DNA of 64,000 bases from Sabellastarte sp. h YS-2021. Lineage: Eukaryota > Annelida > Polychaeta > Sabellida > Sabellidae. The DNA lies in assembly GCA_964017235.1 (NCBI GenBank), contig OZ024929.1, positions 62,777,603 through 62,841,602 of the forward strand. The letters are read 5' to 3'. The notes under the pieces were generated by a model. That model was not told the DNA's origin, ran no database searches, and was given only the letters and a program-made list of their open reading frames with translations. Positions 33,651 to 43,376 of the stretch are shown here, in pieces (position 1 is the stretch's first letter; the number at the start of each line of letters is the position of its first letter). The translations under genes were made by a program, and so were the position numbers.

Positions 33651-35849
33651 AATGGAGGTCAACCGATCGGTTGTCAGAAAATATTCATTTTCATAGTGAT
33701 TACAGCATTTCCAGGTTTGTTTATACATTCCTTCTACATATTTCTTTGAATATTATTATGTCAAAGCATAATGTGTAATATTTTCAATTGTTAACGCATT
33801 TTTCATAGCGTAACATTACGGTATCTACTGCCTACCATTCACGGTTCTTTACTTGTTCAGGCCCTTTCATTTGACATTTCTGGAATTCGGATCCTGGTTT
33901 CAGTGTTTTGGGGTTCAATTCTGAGCCTAGGGTCTCCATTTTAGCCTTTCTCCACCTTCAATTTTGAAGGTTGGGGGTTTACGGCTTCTGGGGAGGACTT
34001 TGTCTTCCACCTTTTCGAGATCCATTTCACTGTTGCTGGTTTCCTACATTCCAATTTTATGTCAATTGGTCATTTGGTTTCTCAGTCCATTTTTAGTCCT
34101 TTGGCCTCTTTTGTGCCTAGGCTTCAGTCTAATCAGACTGCTTTTTGGACTGGGATTACCTTCTCAAGACCATTCATGTTCAGGGTCCCTTAATTAGAAG
34201 AGTTTATCAGTTGAATCCAACTGATTTTGCTACTTCCTAAACTCTACTCCATTCATTTTCTAAATCTAGAAAATTTTTGTTTGGGGTTTGGTGGAAATCT
34301 TCTGTTACTCAACAGCTTTCTATTGTGTTTTCACCATTTTTTAGATCTGACGATCAATGGGCACATCTCCCTTTTGGGTATGTTGGGGGTTCCTCTGTCT
34401 ACAGTTAACCTTTAGGCAGACTTCAGGAACCCTATTCCAATTTTTTTGTGCCAGTCTGTTGGACTATATGGGTGCTTAGGACTTCATCCTTTAATCTTCT
34501 CCTCAGAAGATTTTCAAGCTTCCTGTCTAACAGAATTAGGGAATAAATTTGACTGCTCTTTTCTTTTGATCAGTCTTATTTTTCTCTAAGTCAACCACTT
34601 TTCCAGGCTTAGAAGTTCCTTCATGAGGCCAGATTCTTACTTTCTGTCACTCATTCATTTTGGGATTTTCTTATTCTAAGTTTTGTAGGTTGGGTAATTA
34701 CCCAATTTTCCTTCTAAAACTTAGTTTTGCCAAGTACAAAATCCTCTTCAGAGGGTTTTTTGGGTTGACTTCTTCAGGTTTCCGGACCTGGGATCTAGCC
34801 TGAAGGGGTTCTTAAGACCTTCTCTTCCCTAGGTAGAGTTCCTCTGCTATTAGGGGAGATCTGAGATGGACCTTAGGGTCCTTATTTCTGTGGGATTTTT
34901 TCCTTCAGTCCTGTTTTGTTGATCACTTATTCAAGTTGATTGACAAGGCAATACTTTCTCAGTGGTCTTTTTCATCCACCATTCTTTGGACATCTGTTTC
35001 AATGGGTCTTCTAGCTACATTTTAGCTGGTTGATCTATGGCCTTTTTTCAGCCATCTTTGCACTTTATTTTGAGAGATTTCTTTATCCATTTCCCTCACT
35101 TGTGCTTAGTCACTTGGTAGGGTTAATTGGTCCTTTTTTGGTCTTATGCTGTTTCTTGTGATGTCTCTCTTGGGAGACCATTTCTTCTCACATATAACGG
35201 TATAAGCAGAAGGTTTTCATGTGGCCCTTACTCAAGGTGCCTCTTTTAAGCTATCTGCATTAGCCTCTTGAGGCACACCAATTAAGACCTTTTTTCCTCC
35301 CATCCAGGGAGTTTTCTCTCTAACTTAGTGCTTTTAGGATGTGGTTCCTTTCCAGGTTCCAACATTCTGATGGTGGAATGCCTTCCAGAGGTAGAGGCTC
35401 AACCTCTATTATGGTGTCCTTCAGGAGATAAGAGTGTTGTTTTACTCAAATTTTCACTCTTACTTCCAGATCCCTCCACTTGCCAGTGGGAGGTCAACTG
35501 ATTCCAGTGGTCTCTCAGATTCCACTTTCCTGATTCTTTCAGCTCTTCTCCACAGAAGAATGCTGTTCTTTGTCATTCAGTCTCACACTGTCTGTTCACA
35601 TGAGCAGTTCAAGTATCTTGAGCTCCTGTTTTCCTGATTTTTCAGGGCATTATCCTTGACAAAGATATACTGGAAACCACAATTAGATTTATATCTTTTC
35701 CTGGTTTTCCAGACTATCAGGATGCAACTTATCAGTTGATCATTTTCTCAATTGGCCAGTGGACCACTTCTCTTCCTCAATTTGCCTCCTTTCTCTCCTT
35801 TGGCTCCTTTGGTTCACTCTTGCTCATAGTTTTGCTTTTGGGCAAGGTG

Positions 35850-37000
35850 TACCACTTTGTGGCAATGCCTTATGGTCTAGCCACTAGCCTTTCAGGATTT
35901 ACTTCCTTAGTCAAGGAAGTAAGGAAAGTTGGCTTTGAGGTTGGGCATCTCAGTGCACATGTGACTACAAATTGGCTCATTAGAGCCAATAGTTGTCAGA
36001 GGCTCTTTTTTCAACTCTATTAGAGTTGACTTTCATCTTGGAGTGGTTCTTAGCAGGAAGTATTTACATCTGTTTCTTTAACAGGTCTCCTTCCTGGGTC
36101 AGGTTCTTAACCTGTTTCTTAATTACCTCTCTAACTGGGCTCCTTATTTCTTTTGGCTTCCACTTGGAAGCTGCTTCTTCAAGGTCCCTACACATGACAC
36201 TTCTTCTGTGTCATCTCAGGACACTTGATTTTCCTTCTCAAAGGTGCTCTGGATTTTCCATTCCTTGATCCTTCTATGAAGGTTCATTCAAGATGGTACT
36301 ATCCTGGGAACTATGTCTTTGCATACCTCCCTTTAATTCCCTAGTTTTTACATCTACTTTCATGGATGTTTCACTGCGGGGTTTGGGAGTTCTTTGTGCT
36401 CTGTGGACCACCTAAGGTCTATTTTTGATGTAGCAGTCCAGTCTGTGCATCAGTTCTAGAGCTCATAGCTGTCCTTTTTGCTCAGACATTTGTTCCTCTT
36501 TTATCCTTTCATCAAAGGATCATCCTTTCAGCCTCAAACAACTCAGATGTCTTGTTCTCAAGACATTTGTTCCTCATTTGTAAGGGATTCTTCAGATAGT
36601 CCAGGTAACACTGTTGTCTGGGCTTTCTTTTTATCAAGACAGCTTCCACTCTTGGGACATGTGTATTTTGGCATCTTTTGCCATTATTTTTACAAGAACA
36701 AGTCTGTTCTTCCACCTCATGTTCCAGGGGCATGAATCTTTGGCAGACCATCTCTGGAGGTCTTTTCTCACCTTTCATATAAGGTGGCCCTTCAATTCTT
36801 GGATCTTCAGATGGTAGTCTCAGACTTCTCATCTTATTTAGATCTCTTTTGCCATGTGATTCAATCACAAGCTGCTCTTACATGTGCCTCCTGTGCTAGA
36901 TCCTTAGGCTCTGGCAACAGATGCCCTGGAGTGTTTTGGTCCGGAGTACTTATTTTACTCCTTCCCTCCTTCAGCTCCTTGTCCTCTATGGCCATGAAGT
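35850..37000 (+). pseudogene. E4 decayed pol (RT, RNase H, MT-like remnants)
   Basis: Fragments align in order with E1/E3: MPYGLATSLSGFTSLVKEV (about 35,860) corresponds to the RT block FGLATAP..VKEV. The following segment retains NWLIRAN where E3 has the catalytic YLDD motif, which is lost. MDVSLRGLGVL (about 36,361) corresponds to the first RNase H Asp block, and VLELIAV (about 36,450) to the Glu block. LDLFCHVIQSQ (about 36,838) corresponds to the MT-like start. No continuous frame exists. Confidence 0.7.
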
Positions 37001-37199
37001 TAATCAACTTTCAGAGCTGTATCATGCTTCTTGTAGCCTTTCCTGGTAATTGCCAGGTTTGGCCTCAAGATCTCCTTTAAGAAAGCCATTGGCTCTTCCT
37101 CTTATTCTTTTATAACAATCTCATCTAGAGTTTTGTTATTTTCCTTTCTTCAAGCTTTCTGGCTGAAGTCTCCTTTAACAAGAATTTTCACAGGAGGGG

Positions 37200-38060
37200 T
37201 CTTGGAGGATTTTTATCCTCCATAACTTTCTATGAAGCAATGTGGAACTGCTTCAAAAAACTTGTGAGAAACATGGCCACTCTGCTATGCTTCAACTGTC
37301 CCATTTATTGCTGTTTGTTCCTTTTAAGGAATTATTTTTCAGACAATAGGGATACAGGTCAGCTCTCTCCAGGTACTACTTGGAGTTGGGTTCTTATAGG
37401 AGCTAGGAAGTCTCATTTAGAGCTTCTTTAAGTCCAGAATTAGGGTAGTCGTCGCCTACCTGTTTGGTACTTAATCCTTGGTTCTGCAGGCTCTTACCAA
37501 GGCTCCTCTTGAACCCTTTTCATTTGCTGAGCCAAGTTTTTCACATTTTAGACAGTCTTTCTTACTCCCTTTCTTTGGGAAGGAGAAGGAGTGATTTTGT
37601 TTCCTTTATTTAAAGGTTTTCTCTCACTCTTTAGGGATGGCCTAAGTCATCCTTAAGTCAGATCTTACTTTCCTGGCTTAAGCCAGTTATCTTCAGAAGG
37701 CTCTTCCTGCTTTGACTTTTTGTCTTTGGTCAGGATGACTTAGAAGACCTCTCCTTTTTTACAGTCAGATTCCTAAGATACTTTCTATCTAGCTATTCTG
37801 ACTTAAAAGGATTTCTTCTTGGTCTTTCTTCTGAAGTCCAAGAGGGTGATATTGCTGCTCAGACAATATCTTTTTGGATAGCACTTTATCCTTTATTCCC
37901 TCAATCTCTGTTCCACAGAGAATGCATCTCTTCATGGTGTCAGGGCTCATCATGTCAGGGCACAGGGGTCTTCCTGGTCCTTTAGGGGTGGAATCCCACT
38001 CCTAGTCAACATGAGATCCTGCACGTGGAAGAGCCATTCCACTTTTACATCCTTCTATTT
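37200..38060 (+). pseudogene. E4 decayed tyrosine recombinase
   Basis: The C-terminal part is the best preserved: a block with HHVRAQG (His-x-x-Arg position), FRGGIPL, then CTWKSHSTFTSFYF at about 37,940-38,060, matching the E1/E3 block around CHWKSHNTF and the Tyr nucleophile. Frame breaks occur before and after it. Confidence 0.7.
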
Positions 38061-38205
38061 TAGGAATGTATTTCCTTCAGAGATGTTGTTCTTAAGAATC
38101 TCTTATGATTTCTTAAGTGGAGTGGACATCCTTTTCCACTCAGCCATTTCTCTCTCTTCTACTTAAATTCCTCAATTTAAGTCCATCTGAAACTTTTAGT
38201 TTCAG

Positions 38206-38216
38206 AAAAAGGGGGG
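38206..38216 (+). promoter_or_regulatory. A5G6 purine tract after E4 YR
   Basis: A5 followed by G6 at the position where E1, E3 and E8 also have A-run/G-run tracts. Confidence 0.5.
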
Positions 38217-38364
38217 TGGCATTTCCCTTTTAGGGAATCTATTCTTCATCTCTATTTTCAGAACCGTGCTTCTTAGTGCCTCTGGGCATGTTCCTATTCT
38301 GAGCACAGGGCATACTTATGCCTTCTCCTTTGAGCTGACCTAATAGGGTGTAGACAGCAGTGCT

Positions 38365-38450
38365 GAAGTTAGTGCAGTGGTTAATGCTACTCACTTAGCT
38401 CACTCGAGTTATTGCTTCAGCACAGAGGTTTTGGGTTCAATTGCATTGCA
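38365..38450 (+). repeat. tRNA-like sequence in E4
   Basis: TTAGTGCAGTGGTTAATGC resembles an A box and GGTTTTGGGTTCAATTGC a B box, spaced as in a tRNA with a long variable arm. A tRNA-derived SINE fragment is more likely than a real tRNA gene. Confidence 0.45.
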
Positions 38451-38548
38451 CTAGGAAGTATCCTTTTGTAGCAATTTAACCTTAGGGTGGTTTTCCTCAG
38501 TCTGTCTTTTTCCCACCATCCTTCCATGTGGGCATTCAACCCAAGTGT

Positions 38549-38660
38549 TTTCATATGGTATAGTATATTTACATTTTTATGAAATAAAATTTCATATTTT
38601 TAAATGTAAAATGCATTTTTATGAATAAAAATGTATATACTTACCATATGAAAACAGCAA
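38549..38660 (+). repeat. E4 internal complementary region
   Basis: The left half is the reverse complement of the E4 5' terminus (from CAAGTGTTTTCATATGG to TGAAATAAAA), and the right half of its 3' terminus (TTTCATATTTTTAAATG to CCATATGAAAAC). The junction is near 38,600. Confidence 0.9.
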
Positions 38661-38699
38661 ATCACCCTCCCGCCTGCCCCGCTTTTAAAGACCTTTTTC

Positions 38700-38953
38700 C
38701 AGCATTTATGTTTATTCACAAAAAGAATGAACTATTTCTGTATTACTGCGCATGGCAGAGTGAATTAGGTCACCAGGGGTCAAAGGTAGCAAGTATATAG
38801 GTTTAAAGAGGGTCTCCCCTCATATATTTAAATTCTATGTACGGTGTACGTGGCGGTCACCGAACGCCAAGCCACGCCTACCCAAGTGTTTTCATATGGT
38901 AAGTATATACATTTTTATTCATAAAAATGCATTTTACATTTAAAAATATGAAA
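38700..38953 (+). repeat. E4 3' inverted terminal repeat and terminus
   Basis: Reverse complement of 32,955-33,140, then the 3' terminal sequence ending at 38,953, immediately before A2. Confidence 0.9.
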
Positions 38954-39161
38954 GTTAGTGCAATCACCCCTTGGTGATTGCGTGTCAGTCGGTTTGTACT
39001 AGTCCGTGTAATAAACTCGTCCGTCTGCTTGTGGGCCAATCATTTCTGCTGTTTCTGTTTCAACCAATCAGAAGCTTTTATTGTTTTAGCTAGTGCAGGG
39101 ACCTCATTCAGTGTCATTATATATCTAGAGTTTGATGAATGAACATTGGAAAATAAAAGTC
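38954..39161 (+). repeat. E5 repeat A2
   Basis: 208 bp, identical by eye to A1 at 27,876-28,083. Confidence 0.95.
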
Positions 39162-39247
39162 CCCGTCCCTCCCTCCCTCATTGTATAATGTGTTTTAACA
39201 ACATTTTAGTTTCATGTGTAATTTTAATGTGAACCATACAGGTGTTA

Positions 39248-39421
39248 TGGGCTTTTATGTATATGCGTTTTGTACATCTCACTCTACACTCTAGGTCTCG
39301 TTTGAGATCTCGTACACATATACTTGCTAATGTGATAGAAACTAATAAACGTAGTTTGCCCAACTCTCGTTTATCTTTCTTCATTGTTCTTGTCCTATCA
39401 GCACGGCTTGCAATACTGACT
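39248..39421 (+). repeat. E5 repeat B2, 3' end of E5
   Basis: 174 bp, identical by eye to B1. An 86-bp spacer (39,162-39,247) separates it from A2. Confidence 0.95.
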
Positions 39422-40132
39422 GTATACACCTGACTTCTTTCACAATATAAGATGCTTGAAAAAAAAAAACACTTTCTCATAAACAGTTTTTCTTGTACAG
39501 CATTTTATGTATCTCCAGCTGAGTGGAAATGAATGACTTGTCCTTTTCTTCTTCCTCCCCAACTCTTTTGTGTGATATCTATCAAAAGGCACATTTATTG
39601 AAAGTCTTTCTATGCAGAAAGAACCCCCCCAACTCCCCTTTAGTGCACACAAAAAGCAAGTTTGTGCATTATTGAAGTGTGGAATGGATCATGACCTCCT
39701 ACTCTTATTCCTAAGCCTAGATTTTTAATTTCAATTGCTAAATCATTCATAAATATTGCAATATATAAACTCATACTTTTCTTTCCCAATAAATCCAGTA
39801 ACATTTTTCTAGCACTATAGCTTGACTTGTTTGTAACTTGATTTTTCTTGTAAGCAATAACTGAAGCAAAATCAGTAACTTTTGAACAAAAAGTCTAACA
39901 CACTTTGGTTCACTGGATTTTATTAGTGGTTTTGTTAAGTTTTTAGTTGAAGCACAACCAGTAATTTTAAACAATAGTTCTTAAGCATCTTAGTCCACTG
40001 CATTCAATTAGTGTTTTATACTTAAGTCTGATACTAATGACACTTTCAACAGAAATGTCTCTGGTCAGTGTACCCTTTCACTTGAGACCTCTTCTCTGAG
40101 AACATTACCAAAGAATGTAGGACATACAGAAT
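39422..40132. other. Unassigned sequence within E3
   Basis: AT-rich. The short frames have no motif. I see nothing to annotate. Confidence 0.4.
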
Positions 40133-40944
40133 CCGCGAAAAAAATGCCTCCTGGACAAAATGCCTCACAGAAAAAAATGCCTCCTGGAAAAAATGCCTCC
40201 TAGAAAGAATGCCTCCTGGATATTTTGTGACTAGGAAAAAATGGCTCCTGAGAAAAAAAAGTTATTTCAACTTGTAAACATGTTACATATGAAACCTATA
40301 ACGTATAATATCAAAAACATGTTAATTTCAGATATGTACAGTCAAAACCAGAACGTACAATATCGTGAAGTACAGATTTCAAATATCTTCTTGAAAGGGT
40401 ATCCCTTCAGCTGTACTCTGGAGCAGTTTAAAAGCAGGATTTATGGCTGTGAGGTTTCTTGATGAAATAGTTGTGGCCTTTATGGCTTACAATATGCATT
40501 CTTATCAAATTACAACATAGGTTATCCCCTCTGTAAGGAGTTGATCGCAGTTAGATGCACTAGGAGGGGCAGAAATGTAATTACAAGAAAAACACGACAC
40601 CTGTCATAATGGAAACCAGGGATGAGCAGCCAGCCAAAAGAGTGAGAAGCACCAGCAAAACCTTACAAGAGAAACTTACATACCTTTGTACAGCTAAGCA
40701 AAATGGGTAAAAGACTGTGAATTTTTGACAGGCATTGGCGACTATAACTCAAGTGGAAAAAATGAAGATGCCTCTGAAGTTGTAATGTGAACCTGTAGTG
40801 TTATAATACTTGAAAGAACTTTCTTTTCTTAGGAGGTATTTTTCCTGGTCACAAAATATTCAGGAGGCATTCATTCTAGGAGGTATATTTCCTAGGAGGC
40901 ATATTTTCTAGGAGGCATTTTTTCCAGGAGGTAATTTTTCCGCG
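40133..40944. mobile_element. Foldback element with iterated terminal motif
   Basis: The ends are inverted: CCGCGAAAAAAATGCCTCC and GGAGGTAATTTTTCCGCG. Each arm is built from four to six imperfect copies of AAAAATGCCTCCTGG, with a TATTTTGTGACYAGGAAAAA block inside each arm. The centre (about 40,260-40,800) is non-coding. This architecture is that of foldback-type non-autonomous DNA elements. Confidence 0.75.
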
Positions 40945-41534
40945 CATCGGAGATACATTGTTTTGAGAAGTAAATTTCACACCTACAATTTCTCTTCTGC
41001 CAAGCTGTGGTTGTTCTTTCATTTGTTAAATACGGTAACATACACAATGCAATAAACTTTACATTTTCTATTCCTTGTGATGCATATCTTCACATCTTTT
41101 ACGGCTTACTTCACACTTTTTCATCAGGGCCGCTTCGTTTTTGTCAGCAAAAACATTTTTCTAGTTTGTATTAAGGACTTATTAAGTTGTCATTAATCTC
41201 ATATTCAGGTGGCAAAAATTTTATGAGAATTCCAACCATTGGGCTGGTATGTCACTTGTGATGGGCCCCTAGGGACCCTTAGACCTCTAAGTGAGCACTG
41301 CTGCACTTCCGTCCTACAATCAAAACATCTTGACAGTTTTAGCACTGTCCTCCATGCTATATAGGTTTTTGGCTCTTTACAGGCCCAGTCTTCGGGATTG
41401 GGGCACTGTAAATGGGACTCAGACTGGTATTTCTAACACTATTCTAATATAATTATTATTCAAAATCTAAGAAAAAATGACATCCCTTCCAGTCTCAGCT
41501 GTAATCCCGCCACCGGGCGGTTGGATTCAGCATT
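40945..41534. other. E3 3' non-coding region
   Basis: Leads up to the E3 ICR. It contains TAGAAAAAATGACATC-like sequence but no gene or repeat that I can define. Confidence 0.4.
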
Positions 41535-42239
41535 GAGTCCCACATGGTAAGCTATTGTAGCGTAATAAAATTGAAAATTTTAATTACTTAAAGTCCACAG
41601 TGCATGAAAAAAAAAGTTTCTTTAAAAATTTGTAAGTGTGTGCCAGAGAGTAAGACAATCCCAGTAAAGAAAACCAGACATCAATCAGAGCATCCCCCAC
41701 TGAGATACAGCCTCTCAAAGTGGCATATAAAATAACATCCCTGAAAACATGTGTGGAGGTGTTGTGATGACACAAAAGGTACAAAGCAGTAAATTTGCCA
41801 TGGTTTTTGTTGTAAATGTATTGGGAAGAAATGGATGTAACTGACTTTATAGCTGATTTAATTGCATTTGGAAGTGACTTTTTTTCTTTTTTTTTTTTTA
41901 AGTTTAACTTTAACTGAACAAGGATAATCTTGTTTGAAAAGTTTTTATAATTTTATATGATAATTAGCATTTATTCTTCAATATGAAAACTCTCAATCAG
42001 ACTCCATCTAAAACTGTCATTGATAGAGTGTGAGGATTCTGTACAGATAGTCAGATAACATTTTAAATATTAACCATAAGTAATGTAATTGTAAGAGCTG
42101 CTTGGGTTACAGTCATACATTTATTAATGTGTACCAGTCTTTGTTAATAAAGTGTTATTTTTTTTTCTTTTGGCTTGGGTTGTAAAACGTTCAATGAAAT
42201 TTTTGAGTATAGTCTTTAACTTGGTTATTTCTTGCATAC

Positions 42240-42852
42240 AATTCGACCAAAGTACATTAAAATGTTGTATAATCAACAAAGTACTGGTACACTACTCTTC
42301 TCTATGACAAACAAGAATTTCATCAAAATTCATTCTTTCCTGTTGGAATAAAATTATGGAATACATTAGATGATTCTTTTAAACACGTAATTACATTATC
42401 TAGTACAGGTGATAGACATTGGAACTTGATACACTCAAAAATGGGAATAAACTGTAGTCCTCTTAAAGAACATCTTGCACATAATTTACATGTTATAGAA
42501 AATTCAACTTGTGACTGTGGCTTTTCAGTACAAAACAGTTTTTATTTTCTTTTAGAATACAGACTCCATACTCAAAATAGGCAGTCAATGTTTATGAGTT
42601 TTACCGACAATAACCACTGATTTTCATTTAATGGAGATTATAACTTGACTTTTGATCAAAAAAGGTAGTTTTTGAAGCAGTACAAGAATTTTTTAAGGAA
42701 TCAGGGTGGTTTTCATAGTTTTATATTAGTCACATGTCCACAACTTCATCATTATCATCTATTCATATGCTTTTGTAACTAGTTCGTCCTGTGAGAAGGC
42801 TTTGTTGATTTTGCCTGATTGCTTCAATAAAATATTGTTTATGAAAAAAAAA
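42240..42852 (+). pseudogene. 3' end of a non-LTR retrotransposon
   Basis: An open stretch from about 42,333 to the stop at 42,618-42,620 reads FFPVGIKLWNTLDDSFKHVI, then ENSTCDCGFSVQNSFYFLLEY. This is the tail of a CR1/RTE/Jockey-type RT protein (WN-L-P segment and C-x-C-G ... F-L-L-E-C zinc-like knuckle, the last Cys replaced by Tyr). A 3' tail with AATAAA (about 42,826) and A9 (about 42,843-42,852) follows. Confidence 0.65.
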
Positions 42853-43145
42853 TTCATACTTTAAAAGTGCTAACTTTCAGGTGCAAATTTACATGAAAAT
42901 TGCAATCTGACCCCTACACAGCTATTAAAAGTAGATATCATGAAAGACACACTGTTGTCAATAAAACGTCAGAATGTGGTTCAGATCTCCAGTGTATTAA
43001 ACTCTACATCCTGAACCAGAGTGCTTAAACATTTGGTCATTTCAGCCTGCTTACTTTTAATAATATTGGCAGCAGTGTAGCCCAATATAAAAGAGCCTAA
43101 TACACCAAGTCTTTTACAGTGTGTTTTGAGGCTGGTTTTACAAAT

Positions 43146-43376
43146 TGCACTAGCAGATCCAGGAGGGTTCAGGGGGTTCGAACCCTCCTCCTTGAAAAAT
43201 AATGTAAAGGGGTTCAACCCAAAGTACAAAATTATTTCTTGAGAGTGGTGTTAAATTTACAGAAAATGCACTATATTTTTACCCCCGGGTGGGGGGGCAA
43301 GCCCTCTGACCCCCTTAGTTATGGTGTGTCTGATGTGAACCGCCACCTTACTTAAAGGCTGGATCCGCCCCTGAAT
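43146..43376. mobile_element. Short inverted-repeat element
   Basis: The left end, GCAGATCCAGGAGGG, and right end, CTGGATCCGCCCCTG, are imperfect inverted copies. The interior has CCCCCGGGTGGGGGGGCAAG. Non-coding; the superfamily is not assigned. Confidence 0.5.

Larger units (their letters stand above)
32921..38953 (+). mobile_element. Non-autonomous DIRS element E4, hairpin-rich interior
   Basis: 5' terminus TTTTATTTCATAAAAATG; 3' terminus ending AAAAATATGAAA. Inverted repeats 32,955-33,140 and 38,700-38,905 are near-perfect complements, and the ICR (38,549-38,660) matches the joined termini, so its ends are recent and complete. The interior keeps the order RT, RNase H, MT-like, YR as faint similarity, but stops and frameshifts occur throughout. 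It is strongly pyrimidine-rich (one 60-base sample at 35,041 has T29 C16 A10 G5) and densely packed with short perfect hairpins. It must rely on another element's proteins. Confidence 0.88.
27876..39421 (+). mobile_element. Ngaro-type YR retrotransposon E5, interrupted by E4
   Basis: Split direct repeats in the order A1 (27,876-28,083), genes, B1 (32,747-32,920), A2 (38,954-39,161), B2 (39,248-39,421). A1 and A2 (208 bp each) and B1 and B2 (174 bp each) appear identical, so the copy is recent. Genes: gag, pol (RT/RNase H) and YR, all open. E4 occupies 32,921-38,953, exactly between B1 and A2. Without E4 the element is about 5.5 kb. No target duplication is seen. Confidence 0.9.

Noticed and set aside
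36512-36868. 118-residue minus-strand frame in E4
   Set aside because: It reads through the hairpin-rich antisense of the pol remnant. Hairpins make both strands look similarly open, and no motif is present.
27876-39161. Direct repeats A1/A2 read as LTRs of an LTR retrotransposon
   Set aside because: A second repeat pair (B1/B2) is interleaved, the integrase is a tyrosine recombinase and there is no DDE integrase, so this is a split-repeat Ngaro-type element.
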